From Fusarium oxysporum f. sp. lycopersici 4287 (taxonomy: Eukaryota > Ascomycota > Sordariomycetes > Hypocreales > Nectriaceae), in NCBI RefSeq assembly GCF_000149955.1, contig NC_030990.1:1302001-1366000 (forward strand): 64,000 nucleotides of DNA. Direction: 5' to 3'. The position numbers and the translations under genes are program-made. This document shows, piece by piece, positions 1 through 11,335 of this stretch (the first letter of the stretch is position 1; the number at the start of each line of letters is the position of its first letter). The notes beneath the pieces are model-generated. The model saw only the letters and a program-made list of their open reading frames with translations, made no database searches and was not told the origin of the DNA.

Positions 1-627
1 ACACTTCCGAATACTTCCATACACCCACTTTGATCGCTTTTTTGTGTCGCCAGACCGACATTTGCGTCGGGTTCGCGAGCGAGATACGATGAACCACTAC
101 CGTTTTTTTTTTTCTCCGGCAGAAGAAAAAGTCTTGACTCGACAATCAACTTAATTAGTGGTCACCTTGTTCTCGGAGGTATTCCCATTAAACTTATCCC
201 TGCCGGGTAAAGTCTCAACTCGCACGACAATGTGCTCATCTTCTTGAGACCTCATTTGAAGATATTCACTCTATCAACCTCAAAGCTCCCTTGTCCATCC
301 CTTGACATGGGAATCTATAAGATACAGCCGTCATTCTATTCCCTTTGCGCTTCACCCTTTGTAGCTTTCAACCGTTAGGTCTCGAACCCCTCGATTCGGA
401 AACCCCTTGACATCTGAGTCTCAGGTTAGTCGGCAAAGCGCCAAGAAAACAAGGGTCCGATCCAAGGGTCCAAATACTCAACGCTGATACGCTAGAACCG
501 CTGTCGCAGGTTGGTCTGATGCTAGATGATGATGGACACGGAGAATCTTGTTCCAGTATCAAATTCTGCACCTGAGCATTCGACCATGTCGATTTGATAA
601 GGCTAAAGGACATTATAGCCCGCGAGG
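1..627. other. Left-edge stretch, no gene recognised
   Basis: No coding region can be supported here. A short poly-T run lies near 105-115. A T-loop-like stretch on the minus strand around 366-440 was examined as a tRNA and rejected because the stems do not pair. The codons just upstream of 628 look weakly coding in another frame, so this may be the eroded margin of a former gene. Confidence 0.4.
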
Positions 628-921
628 ATGAACACAGTGAAAGATATTCTGAGCTACATTGACGAAATCGTACTGGTACGGCCGGAAGCGATATGTAAAA
701 CAGTGACATTTCCGTCCGAGATGAGGTCAATTTGCTCCGCTCTTGATAGCCTCATATCATTGTATGAGCGCGGTCCTGAGTCGCCAAGGGTCGGCTTTAC
801 GAGTTTACTGTCCAAGGTACAGAGGAAGACTTATCTTTGCTGGCTATGGACGTTGGCTGCGCTGCAGTCACTGAAAGCGTCCATTCTCGGTCGAGGCGTC
901 TCGTTGGAATGTATTTGTTGA
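628..921 (+). CDS. Hypothetical 97-residue ORF, possibly a gene remnant
   Basis: An ATG-initiated ORF of 97 codons. I do not recognise it. There is no signal peptide, membrane segment or known motif, only a mildly amphipathic helical character in the middle (around residues 30-75). The sequence directly upstream, in a different frame, also resembles coding DNA for some 20 codons, which would fit a frameshifted remnant of a longer gene. It sits in the decayed left part of the window next to other broken ORFs. It could equally be a chance ORF. Confidence 0.18.
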   Translation: MNTVKDILSYIDEIVLVRPEAICKTVTFPSEMRSICSALDSLISLYERGPESPRVGFTSLLSKVQRKTYLCWLWTLAALQSLKASILGRGVSLECIC

Positions 922-2906
922 AAGAGTCTAAATCCAGACCAATTGAGAGGCTTTGTACCTTTGCTCAATTCCAGCGTTCATAATTGTCTTTGTTATTGAC
1001 AGTGATCTACCCGTGAACCCTTATTTCATTGTTGAAGATTTTCGTTATGAACATGGATTGGCTCAAACTGGATGACGCCATGGTTTGAACTTGCAGAAGC
1101 GAAGAGAGCTTTCCCCAGGTCCACATCACTAGTGCGCCACAAACCTACAGCCACAGCATTCTCTGTAACGTCACAGTGGAGAGTCACCAGCCACTTCTAT
1201 GTGAGATCTGGCTAACTCGGATCAGGTTAGTGTCATCTAGCTACCCGTCCAGAGTCTAAATTTGGGTCTGCTCTAAGCAGCCATGTCCTTTTTTAGATCT
1301 GAAGTGTGAACTTTATGTGTCTGTCTAGACTTTTGGGTGTAAACTATTTAGAGTGCAAAATTAGTCTATACTGTGAGTACAAGTCGGCGCAGCCGTGAAA
1401 AGGATGCAACTATGGATCTCATGATAATAGTCTCCGCTCCCTTGAGGAGCTGACAAGCAACCAGCCAACTCACGTTACTATCTAAAGCTTAAACGTGATG
1501 GCTGAGTTGTCGTATTGCTTCACCCTTGAGAGTCCACGTACTCGGTTCTGGCAAACAGTATCAATAGGCGAGTGATCTACAATCAATAATCGAAACAACT
1601 TTCATCCACGTTCCAGCTTGCCCGGGCCGAAGGCGAGAATGCCTGTGAAACTAGACGTACCAAATAAACTCCTCCCTCCGCAACACTAATGAAATACCAA
1701 GTGTTTCTGTCGCTCCCTTGCCACGACCCAACTATTACGGTCTATCGGCAACATGTCTCAAATTCACCCACACTATAAATCTGTTTCTCGGATAGTTTCA
1801 CCCTTGCCTCGTGCATTCTTGGACTTCGTTTCATGGGTCGGGCCCCACGTCGATAGCATCCCTCACATATTGTCTTCTTTTCTTACCCCACGATTTCGGT
1901 ACAGAAGCAATACTCTCTGGAGTAGAAACATTTCACTGTGTAGGTACAGAAGGATGAGGCATTGGCTGACACGCATCTTGTCAAGGATCTAAAGGATATT
2001 CGCGTTTCCGAGTATTTTACTGTACCCGTTGCAGGACGGAGACCCAGATGATGACCGCCTAGAACCGGGGCTCTATCTATCCGTGAAATGCCAGCTAAGG
2101 TCAGTGCAATGTCATTATTTTAATGCCACGTCGTTTATTAATAATTTTAAGGTGATGTAAGCCTGTATTTTCGTTTTGAATGAGTCGAATGTTTTTTTTT
2201 TTTTTTTTTGTGGCTGTTAATGGAATAGTGTTTGTGAACGAGGGCCGTCTTAGGGATGAATAATGATTGCTACTGAGGTTTCTATGGGGGGTATCAAAGG
2301 ATCGCGTTCTGCGTCTATTTTCTGTTATTGGCAGCCTAGTAAATCATTGTGCCTTCTGATCCCCAATAACCGTACCCAAAAGCTGGAAGATCATGAAGGG
2401 TTCTTGATAATACCAGGAGGAACTTAAGACTTTATCATTTCCTCCTCTGTGTCAGGATTGAAACCGAAGATGTAAGTGATCTGCTTTTAAGTAGTACCTT
2501 GCATGGCTTTTAGCATTTTTTATGACACGATACGAGGGAAAGCGACGTTTAATTAATTTTGTCGGTGATATCATGACTTGCTACCAATAATTCCTACATC
2601 CACATTACCCCGATGCCGTTGGCTTGAAGGTTCTCTTCTGCTCGATCTTAAACCATTTTGCTTTGAAGATACGATGTATCATAGGTAACTGATGTACTCC
2701 ATAATGTCTATATTCGCTTACCCACCTCTGCATGACTTGTAATGCCTGGTTAGAACGACCTGTGAGTTATAGTTTGCATTCAAGATGTCAAATCATAGCA
2801 TCCGCCATGTTTTTTAAGTTGTGCCTGGCGTCGAGAGAGCGCCTTAACTCTAGTTACATGCAAGGTTAAGAATGATAGGGCTGAGAGTACCCACACTCTC
2901 AAGCAC
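922..2906. other. Gene-free stretch with poly-T tract
   Basis: About 2 kb without a supportable gene. Short ORFs exist (for example 1753-1992) but none has a recognisable family, splice structure or codon pattern. The part from about 2,090 to 2,760 is AT-richer than the neighbourhood and holds the poly-T run at 2192-2209. Confidence 0.4.
2192..2209. repeat. Poly-T tract, 18 bases
   Basis: An uninterrupted run of T visible in the sequence. Such runs are common in fungal intergenic DNA and are also left by retroposon tails. No adjacent retroposon body was recognised. Confidence 0.9.
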
Positions 2907-3406
2907 TTGGAACTCTGGACACCCCTCGAGCCACATCTTGAATGGATTATCATGGAAGATTGCGAAACCCTCAATAATGCGCCCAAGGAACAGGTGCACG
3001 ATCAATTTTCTCAGTGGGTTTCCGAGCGATCTACTGAGAGAGATGGTGCTAGAGCAGATGATCCGTTAGCGGTATATCTCCAAGATAAAGATATTGTGTC
3101 TATGTTGATCAGAAATGCCTCGACACCGTTGACCAATACGCTGCCTGGGTCGAGGCAGGCGCTGAAGGTCATAAAAGGGCTGTCGTTTGTGTCATGCTGG
3201 ATGAGAAATGTGAACCAAGAGGACGAGGCAGAAACGGATTTCCCTCTATCGAAGGATGCACCAAGGAATACACAGGCTGGATTTACACTGGCGTAGAAGG
3301 CATTCCCTCGCTCTACAACAGTCTGTTTCATGAGGAGCTGGAAGAACAAAACGCCCCAAGACCCCCTGGGGTAATGCTCGGCAGAGATTTAATGCCCATT
3401 GATTAG
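2907..3406 (+). pseudogene. Frameshifted coding remnant, family not recognised
   Basis: Two long open stretches abut in different frames. The first (from about 2907) is hydrophilic and acidic and contains the string HLEWIIMEDCETLNNAPKE. The second takes over around 3,100 and ends at a stop at 3404-3406, containing GCTKEYTGWIYTGVEGIPSLYN. Both have a composition that looks like real protein (W, C and Y spaced among charged residues), and the second is cysteine-containing. No plausible intron joins them, because there is no good donor/acceptor pair in the overlap, so a frameshift in a decayed gene is the simplest reading. The family is unknown to me. Its position just upstream of a LysM-like remnant would be compatible with a secreted-protein cluster, but that is only a guess. 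Confidence 0.3.
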
Positions 3407-4027
3407 AAGTTATTGAAGTCATCGGCTCCGGCGCTACAGGTACCGTATACGAACAAGTCTCTCTCAAATGGTACAAGCAACGCAGGTTTCTGTGAAAGTC
3501 AGCGAGAGTTAACTTGAGAGCTTCAGCAACAACACCAATAACAGAGCAAAATCTTATTTAACTAACTTCTATCTGATGCGCAAGAACAATTGCCTCTTGA
3601 GAACTCCTCTTAATCCTTAACAACACGACATCTTCTGGGGACACACTTGGTTATAACTGTTGAGCGAGATATACCAAGCCAGCCTGTCAAGCAAGAAATC
3701 AATTTAGTAATCACACGACATAAGTCAGATAGATATATAGGTATCTTGACATAAGTTTCCCTTCGTTTCTATGTAGCTTGCTACATACATCATGACCAAC
3801 GTATCCATGGCGAGGTTTCACTGATTGAACTGGGAACTATTCGCACCAATCTGAGGTCTAGGAAGTCACCATATGAACAGACCTTATGGACTACTCATAT
3901 TATGATGTCTCAACGTGGCCACAAGTGAATGACAGATAGAGTTTTGTGTGGTAATTATAAACGGGCACTCGTTCTGACTTGTTCTGCAATTTCTACCATC
4001 ACCCAGTTGTGACGGTACCCAAACACG
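3407..4027. other. AT-rich stretch upstream of LysM-like gene
   Basis: About 620 bases with no supported gene. It is AT-rich, especially 3,540-3,800, and would include the promoter of the gene at 4028. No specific site was recognised. Confidence 0.4.
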
Positions 4028-4869
4028 ATGAGGCATCTCTTTGCCTTCGAGATAGCTGCAGCAGCGGCGCATTTTTTCCCAATTGCACCTGGTCAACAGC
4101 TGGGTTTCAAATACCCGTATGAGACTATGACTGTAAGTGACAGCTGCCTGCGCATGTTGAACACAAACGTCACAGAATGCTCGCCCGGACTGTTCTACCA
4201 CAGCCCTAATCCGTAAGTTACGACTCTTGCAAATGCAGCCAAATTGCTTATTTTCCCTGCAGTGATCTGATATTTTAAATACTTGTGGGCGAAGAGGTGG
4301 CCGAGATTTGTCACGAAAATTGCTACAACAGCTTGATGGAGCTTCGGCTGAAGATTGAGGCCGCATGCAACACGAATATGGATGCTGTGGCATTCCTTTA
4401 TGAGGACAAAATTTTCCCACGTAAGTGAACCCGTCCGACGCAAGGACGGGTACTACAGCTAACATACTACTTAGCAACATACATGGTCGATTTACTACTC
4501 CTTTCATTCAATACATATTGCTACCGAGATAGGTAAGCAATCCTAGGTACCCAATGCTTCTATGTGCTATCACTAAGACTAATCAGAGTTACTGGGAAAT
4601 CGTGTGATCTTCAACTTGCGGAATGGCGAATCCATCGCGGATCAGGCAAAGCACTCGAATGCGAGGACTGTTTGTTGGCGCCACTGAGGATAGAATTGGA
4701 GGCAGGTATAAGTTACAACGATGAAGATGCATCCGAGTTTGAGGAGATGACATCGAGTTGCAATGCTACAGGGTACGACTACACAAAACCTGCTCCATAT
4801 GCGACAACACTGTCGACTGAGTCTTGGGCCACAATGGTGAAGAGTGCTTTGGCGATACCTACACCTTGA
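4028..4869 (+). pseudogene. LysM-effector-like secreted protein, interrupted
   Basis: Four exons can be placed: 4028-4212, 4263-4420, 4475-4532 and 4587-4869, with introns of 50, 54 and 54 bases bounded by GTAAGT/GTAAGT/GTAAGC donors and CAG/TAG/CAG acceptors. All phases agree. The product starts with a signal-peptide-like segment (about residues 1-18) and follows the cysteine layout of the N-terminal half of fungal secreted LysM proteins: SDSCLRMLNTNVTEC, then EICHENCYNSL, a C about 15 residues later, TYMVDLLLLSFNTYC and GKSC. However, exon 2 contains an in-frame TAA at 4276-4278, and no alternative acceptor in the required phase removes it. The frame then stays open to 4869. No LysM repeat follows, so the carbohydrate-binding part is absent or lost. 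Such proteins normally bind chitin outside the cell; this copy is probably non-functional. Family assignment is by pattern only. Confidence 0.5.
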
Positions 4870-5760
4870 TACAGTATCTAAAAACAAGACAACGATCTTG
4901 ACCTGTCTTGGGAGAAATTTTTGTATACCTCAGATAGACAGTAGTTGAGCGTCCTTCAAATGGTGTGTTGACTTTGACCTGAGTGTCAGTGAGTCCCTGG
5001 GCGCAGGTGCCAGCCTGACAGGGATGTTTAAGCACACATCACCATGCATAATAACGTCATAAATCTGCATGCAGTTTATGAAACCTGAGTATTGAAGAAC
5101 GATTGACGTACCCGGTAACAACTACATCGACTAAGGCGTCACAAATCTTGCTTCTATCCTTGGATCTTCATAGTATGTGCTGGAAGTGATGCAACCGCAA
5201 AAGGGGAGTACATTGCACAGTATTCCTCAATTCCCAAATTGACTTCCATGTACAACGTGGAATGATGCAAAGTGCCTTTTAGCAAGGACGTGGCGATATG
5301 ATATTTCTGAAAACATTCTGAATACAGACACAGATTTAACAATGAAGGCATTAAACTTTAATTCTGGAATGAATTGCCGTCGATCACTGAATCCCTAGCC
5401 CGAAGCTGAAACACACCGGATGTCGCTGGATTGTCAAACACACATTCTTTGCAAAAGTCTATTCTTCTAGATCTACAGAAACATAGATCTTTCAGTCAAC
5501 CTACGGCTGCCTCAATCTACCAGCGATCACAAGCAACTTCTCCTTTACAACTGCTAGGGTATTTTGCATAACAAACGATCCCAAGAATTAATCAATCTCA
5601 ACTTCCCTTCATCCGCCATAACCTCATAATGCCCCATCATCCATCACTTCAATCCTCTGCCAAGAGCCCAGGTGACAAAGGAAACATTAATAGTATAAGC
5701 TTACGGAATAGACCCCTAGGGCCCACAGGGATTAACCGTAACCTGTTGAAAGGTACTCCA
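4870..5760. other. Convergent 3' intergenic region
   Basis: Lies between the 3' ends of the LysM-like remnant (plus) and the F-box gene (minus). It is fairly AT-rich at 5,150-5,350. No gene, repeat or structure was recognised. A small ORF starting at 5629 overlaps the antisense of the F-box gene and is a shadow. Confidence 0.4.
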
Positions 5761-7681
5761 CTACCACAGTTCTCGACTGCGTCGAGGGGATCCCCCACTG
5801 CTCTGAGGTCGCCATGGATCAGAGCTTCCATTGAACGCACCATCGTCGCCCCCTTGGCCAGGCACGGCCAAAAACACGCCAGCACCATTACCAACCATGA
5901 CACTACGTCGAGCATCTCCTCGATCCCACCCAGACCCCGTGACATCGGCCGCCAGCCCGTAGCTGCTAACCGGTCGGCGAGACGGTGCCGCAGCAGATCT
6001 GATCATCGGATCAACTGATACAAAATTCCATTTTCCAAACTCGTCACTCTTGGTAAAAACTTCGAGTGTATGTGTGGGAGCTGCCGACGAGGGATTGCGA
6101 GGAGCGAATGGATTATTAGAGCTGAAGCGTTTGCTGGGTGGTTGGATATTCGACATGGGCCGCCTAGGCACAGGAAGATTTGCTGACTTTGGTGATAGGT
6201 TTGATGATGGGAAGGCAAACCCTGGAGTGGATTTCGTAGATGAATTAGATCCAGCGCGTACATGCCCTCCAGCGAATGCAGCATTGGGAGGTGGAAGTCC
6301 CTGTAACTGGTCAGGGAAGCTTTCATCATGAACGTAGAGTCGCCTTAGTCTGGGGAATCCGCCGCCGAGGATGGAGCTCGCAAGATATGAGTAATAGCCC
6401 ATCGTCACACTGGAGAAGGCACCCGCTGAAGATGAAGAAACTTCAAACCGCAAAGTTTCGAGCGTTCTTGATGCCAGTGGGCGTGAATTGGCTGATGTTG
6501 GGAATTGTTCAGAAACATTGGTCTGAATGGCAAATGTTTTGAGAGACGAGGCCATTGTGAAGATTTCTTGCAAGCTTGCAGGGTGGACACCTGTATCCTT
6601 AAGCGTCAGGACCGTCAGAGCTTGCTGTGTCTCTTGCCAGGCAAGATACTCGATAAGGCCCTTTAATGTCACTCCCGGTGTATCCTTCAGCACTAATTCC
6701 TTCATAGGTGGTAGCGTAGGAAGACCATCTGATGAGGACAGGACCTCATCTGAGAGACCTGGCGTGTTTGACACCTTGAGCGCTTGTAAGTTGGTGAGAC
6801 TACCAAGAACAGCCCGAAGTGTCATGGCATCAATCGCGAGGTCATTCAATTCCAGCACCTCAAGATTCGGCCAGACTTGACCCGAGGCGAGCATGGCCAG
6901 GCTTCGCTCAGAACCACCCATATAGGTCATCTTTCGAAGATTAGGACATCGAGCTTGGACTTCGAGGCGGAGGGTCGCGTAATGAGGGTCATCGCAAAAC
7001 ATCCCTTCGGGCAAGTCGACATATCGTAGGTTTGGAAGAACAGCGATGGTCTGGGCAAGCTCAACCTGGGAGGATTCGCGCAACATGTATGGAAGCTTCA
7101 AATATTGTACAGACTTTCCAATACGTGTAGGATCATCACGGACAGTACGTCGGAGGAGACGGAGACGAGCTTGAGCAGGATCCTCAGGGACACCATTGCG
7201 ATCGAAGCGGGAGGTCTTTTTACGTTTTTCGGCAAGCCATTCTTCTAAACGGCAGTAGTGGACTGGATCGATACGAACGCTATGGTATCTAGGAAACAGT
7301 TAGCTGTTGAACATCATCGAACCACCATGGCACGACTTACAAGATCTTGACCGCGCTGGGCCGCCATGCGCGACAAACTTGAACACAATGAGCTAAATCA
7401 CGAAGGTCGCATAGCATGCACACACTGTCACTCGTGCTTGCGCTACCCTCACAAGTATCATAAGTCTCGTCAAGGGCGTGCGGGCAAACAAAAGTAAAGA
7501 TACGCTCGAGGACCTTTGGTGGCAGATGAGCAAGCAGATATGCTGAGTGTCGAGTTGGAGGATATAACGGTGGGCATCCAGCACCAGGAGGACGGAACTC
7601 TATGGGAACAATAAAGTCTGAGCTCTGGCCGCCACTACCGGCCTTGTCCTTCTTGTTCCGACGTCGGAAGGGGTTTCGCAT
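5761..7681 (-). CDS. F-box / leucine-rich-repeat-like protein
   Basis: Two exons, 7681-7341 and 7288-5761, separated by a 52-base intron with GTAAGT donor, GCTAAC branch and TAG acceptor. The product is 622 residues. Residues 1-25 are basic. Residues about 48-112 look like a divergent F-box (LAHLPPKVLERIFTFV ... LAHCVQVCRAWRPSAVKIL), with a cysteine-bearing insert in the middle. Residues about 165-400 hold irregular leucine-rich repeats with the PNLRYVDLPEG / PNLEVLELNDLAID spacing. The last 150 or so residues are Ser/Gly/Pro/Asn-rich and probably disordered. F-box proteins of this layout usually recruit substrates to an SCF ubiquitin ligase; the substrate here is unknown. The start is the first ATG, and the upstream minus-strand sequence is a pyrimidine-rich leader. 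Confidence 0.8.
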
Positions 7682-9220
7682 CTTGGCGTGCGGTTGTCTG
7701 GCTGTAGGGACAGATCGCGAGTGGATAGAGACAGGGAAGATTGGGAGACGTCACAAAAAAGAAAGAGAGAAAAGTGGTGATATAGAAGAGAAAGAATGAA
7801 AGGAACAAGGAGCAACACACAACAGAAATCGAAGAACAAGAGAGGCTCAGGCTCTTTTGAGAGGCTGAACTGAATGGAGACCAGTGAGAGGCGTGAGGAA
7901 GAGGAGAAAGTGAACGAGGGGACTTTATTAAGATCGAACTCCAACTCCAATTGAATTCTGGGGAACTGAATAATTGCAGGGGGGACCACCAGGGTACCTG
8001 CCTTTTCGGATGTGGATGGAAGCACGTGCCAATGAATGAGACTGTATATCCGGCATTCAAAATGGGAAAGAACAAAGACCAAGCGATAGCTTAAGCTCGC
8101 AACCCAACCAAATGGGCAAGAATTAAATATTATTATTATGCATCTTTCTTCAAGGCTGATGTTTCAGGGGATAAACGCTGTATCCAAACGGCCTGCAGCC
8201 TTACCCCGCCAGCCCGCATTCCTCTGCACTTTCAGAGGCTGACACCTGAGTGGCGTTTGCCTCTAAGCGCGTGGTCTCTGCGCTTTGATGCTGTAGCTGA
8301 TCAGCACCTCCTTGCTCACTGGCAGATCATCGATCAGCAGGGGGCAGAGAGGGGGGACAGAAACAGAAACAGAAACAGAAAACAGAAAAAAGTCTTGGCT
8401 GCCAGGAATGGAATAAAGAGACCTCGTCAATATCAAACTTGTCCTGCGTATTACAGGCCGGCAAACATTACATTGCAACGCATTGGATGGCTTAAACTTT
8501 ACCCCCTTTTGCTATGATATGCAGTCAGCGGAAAAGGGGTTGGATCTACAAGTGCCACGGGCGTAAGCGCCTCTGTTTCTAGGTGAGAAACTAAATGAGG
8601 ACAGGATCCTTCAGTCCGAATTAAATGCCTGACTGCGTTGTATTGTGTTGCCTTGCGTCTCTCTTTCCTCTGTTTGTGATAGCTGTAGGATTTCTCGCAT
8701 GTGCAGCCAATGGGTTCCTTTTATAGCAAACATGGGCTCACAACCCATGTCTTTAACTTGGCAAACCAACGCATTTCGTCGGTAGTCATGAATTAAATTG
8801 GATCGATGACTGTTCGTGTATGCTTTTGCTTTGCTTTTGCTTAATTTGGACCCTGAACATGACGTCAACTGGTCGCGTTTTATCTGGTGATGGTGTGTTG
8901 AAGAACTGAAGATGCTGGCAGGTCTTGGCTAACGACTGACACAACTCTACTGGACTGAATAGACACGTTCACCGTCAACTAGCTTTTTCGAAAAGATTTT
9001 AGCATCCGTGTTTTGATACAGACCACCAAACTGAGAATGTGTAACTTCTGCCCAACATCGATATCTTCAAGGTATCTTAGGCTCCCTCTACTAGGGGGCT
9101 GTGTCGAGGTAGCCGTGGGCAAGGCATTCAATCATTTGAAGGTTATGCTCTCATCCAAAGTCTCTCGTAGCATGTTCATAATTCGACCATGAGATCGTTT
9201 CATTGCCCGTTTTTTCAATC
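7682..9220. promoter_or_regulatory. Divergent promoter region, F-box gene / HET gene
   Basis: Separates two divergently transcribed genes. From 7,700 to 7,920 the minus strand is CT-rich, as is typical of a fungal 5' leader. A run of AGAAAC units lies at about 8357-8384, GCTTTT-type tandem repeats at 8822-8841, and a perfect CRE at 8860-8867. No further gene was recognised. Confidence 0.5.
8860..8867. promoter_or_regulatory. Perfect CRE palindrome (TGACGTCA)
   Basis: The eight-base palindrome bound by ATF/CREB-type bZIP factors, located about 354 bases upstream of the HET-gene ATG. Seen directly; any function is inferred. Confidence 0.4.
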
Positions 9221-11335
9221 ATGCGCCGCTTTTTACAAATCCCTACCCGCTCCCTCACTCGTCGATTATTCTCACAATCCATATGCCAAGCATCTTCAGG
9301 CTTATACAAACCTCTTAACCCTAGGACATCAGAAATTAGACTCCTCAAAATACCACCAAACCCCTCCTCTGAATTCGAACTTGTCACTGTATCTCTCGAC
9401 GATGAACCCAAGTATGCGGCACTGTCCTATCTCTGGGGCGATCCCAAAAAATATGGCCAGGTCACTATCAAAGGAAACACCGTCAAAATCCCGGACAACT
9501 TAGCTTCAGCCTTTCTCTGCGTCTTAAGCGATGACTCTTTCCGATCACAGTCACATGTCAGATATCTTTGGGCTGATGCGATTTGTATCAACCAGAACGA
9601 TCTTGATGAGAGATCTCAACAAGTTCAACTCATGCGTCGTATCTTCCAACGCGCCCATGTCACGTTTGCCTGGGTCGGCCCAAAAGATTATTCTCTTGCT
9701 TTTGAAACTATCAAAACAATTACGAAGGACATATATGAGAATACGCCCAAGGAAAATGCTCCTTATAAGACAAACTTCGATCTTGAATGGTTGCGGCGCC
9801 ATCCTATGCTTTGTATCGACCGAGGACCCGACTTACCAAACAACCACTTGAATGATCCTTGGTCTGCTGTAGCCGACTTCTTGCAACACCAATATTGGCA
9901 ACGAGTTTGGATATTCCAAGAAATCGTTCTCGCAAATCAGCTTGTCTTCATCAGTCCAGGAGAGGCTAATCTTTCTTGGTCTATGCTTCGTGATACTCCC
10001 CAAAGTGTAATTTCTGTTGCCAATGACAAGAAGCCCGAGTTTCTACCAGATGCAGCATGGAACCTTCTCAGCAACCCAATGTCATGGGGGAAGATCTCAT
10101 GGTTATTCCTTGCGCAAGCACGTTCCAAGATACCGGATCCAGATGGCTTCAAAGGGTGGGCTGTGTCGACTTTTGCAGCTAATTTACAGGCCACCGATGA
10201 TCGAGATTATATCTATGGCCTTCTCGGAGTTTCTGGAATACCGATTACTCCTGACTATAGTCCTAAGAACACGACCTCACAAGTCTATACCAAGTACATG
10301 GCAGGCTGGCTGAAAGCTGCACGCACACAACAAACTACGCATGTCCACAGTCCTCTTGCATTTTTGTCCCTCGCAGGCACTGGGAAATATGGCCACTCAG
10401 ATCTGCCAAGCTGGGTTCCCAACTACAGAAAGAAGAGGGAAGCTTCATCACCCTGGTGTTATAGTGCCAGCAATTTTCGCTCACCCGATGAAGGTGAGCC
10501 GACTTCATCTCCAGCTCATCGTGCAAGCTACCCTTACGTTGTCGAAGAAACACATAGCCTGTTCAGTTGGGGTAAAGATATGGGACATATCACTTTGTCC
10601 ACAAACTGCCGTCACGATTCTGATCCAGAGATCTTGGCATCGTTCATGTCCTTCGCGAACTCTTTCACCACGCGCAATTCACAGTATGTTACAGGGATTC
10701 CGGCTGCCCAGGCTATTATCAGGCTGATATCCATGGACAAACCCAAAAATGTCTCTCAGGATCTTGTCGATAATGCTATGAATCTAGCCATGCTGATCAC
10801 CTATTTCAATATGTCCGAGTCCCAAACTGTCACAAAAACCTGGAGCTCAAATTGGGATCATGATCTTCTCAACATGGCTTTTTCTCCATCAGACCTGGCT
10901 CCCTTGAAAGTCAGACTTAATGTCCTTGAAGAACTCAGCTCCTGGAGTCTCGAGATGAGCATCGGCCGTCGTGTCGTCAGACTTGCAACTTTCCATCCGT
11001 CGTCTCATTGTGAGGATGAGACGCCCTTGCGGCTCCACATCACTTCGAGTACTGCCATTAGAGTCAGTGGTAAAGTTGATAAGCAGTTTATGCAGACAAT
11101 TCCACTCAAGCAAAAGCATTTTAGAGTCTTGTCACCGTCAGCAGCATGGATTGTAATTCTCTTAACACTAAGAACACAATTCCAAGCTCACCATCTCAAG
11201 GACAATGGTTTGAGTTACGATAAGGTCAAAAGGGAGAACGACACTAAAGTTTATATTAAAAGGAACGGACTAAACATTAAGCTTATTTGTTATCGACGTG
11301 TCGATGTCTTATGTACCTTCGAAGTAAATTCGTGA
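9221..11335 (+). CDS. HET-domain protein (heterokaryon incompatibility type)
   Basis: An uninterrupted frame of 704 residues from the first ATG at 9221; the frame is also open a few codons upstream but without an ATG. The N-terminal half carries the HET domain signature blocks in order: LSYLWG (68-73), YLWADAICINQNDLDERSQQ (115-134), RVWIFQEIVLANQ (about 228-240) and DDRDYIYGLLGVSG further on. The C-terminal half (about 400-704) has no motif I recognise. In fungi HET domains trigger cell death or growth arrest after recognition of non-self; partners are usually polymorphic genes elsewhere. The first 25 residues are basic and lack acids (MRRFLQIPTRSLTRRLFSQ), which could act as a mitochondrial presequence, though this is not proven. 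No intron is evident. HET genes are typically accessory and fast-evolving, matching this end of the window. Confidence 0.9.
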   Translation: MRRFLQIPTRSLTRRLFSQSICQASSGLYKPLNPRTSEIRLLKIPPNPSSEFELVTVSLDDEPKYAALSYLWGDPKKYGQVTIKGNTVKIPDNLASAFLCVLSDDSFRSQSHVRYLWADAICINQNDLDERSQQVQLMRRIFQRAHVTFAWVGPKDYSLAFETIKTITKDIYENTPKENAPYKTNFDLEWLRRHPMLCIDRGPDLPNNHLNDPWSAVADFLQHQYWQRVWIFQEIVLANQLVFISPGEANLSWSMLRDTPQSVISVANDKKPEFLPDAAWNLLSNPMSWGKISWLFLAQARSKIPDPDGFKGWAVSTFAANLQATDDRDYIYGLLGVSGIPITPDYSPKNTTSQVYTKYMAGWLKAARTQQTTHVHSPLAFLSLAGTGKYGHSDLPSWVPNYRKKREASSPWCYSASNFRSPDEGEPTSSPAHRASYPYVVEETHSLFSWGKDMGHITLSTNCRHDSDPEILASFMSFANSFTTRNSQYVTGIPAAQAIIRLISMDKPKNVSQDLVDNAMNLAMLITYFNMSESQTVTKTWSSNWDHDLLNMAFSPSDLAPLKVRLNVLEELSSWSLEMSIGRRVVRLATFHPSSHCEDETPLRLHITSSTAIRVSGKVDKQFMQTIPLKQKHFRVLSPSAAWIVILLTLRTQFQAHHLKDNGLSYDKVKRENDTKVYIKRNGLNIKLICYRRVDVLCTFEVNS

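Noticed and set aside
366..440. tRNA-like stretch on the minus strand (GGTTCGAGACC T-loop and CTCAGAT anticodon-like loop)
   Set aside because: T-arm, anticodon and acceptor stems do not pair over the required lengths; at best a decayed or chance resemblance.
5629..6331. Plus-strand ORFs of 129 and 93 codons
   Set aside because: They are antisense shadows of the F-box/LRR gene, which has consistent splicing and domain content.
7600..8082. Minus-strand ORFs of 146-160 codons upstream of the F-box gene
   Set aside because: Low-complexity, pyrimidine-rich leader sequence with no family features.
9203..9220. Upstream extension of the HET frame
   Set aside because: The codon at 9203 is TTG; the first ATG is at 9221.
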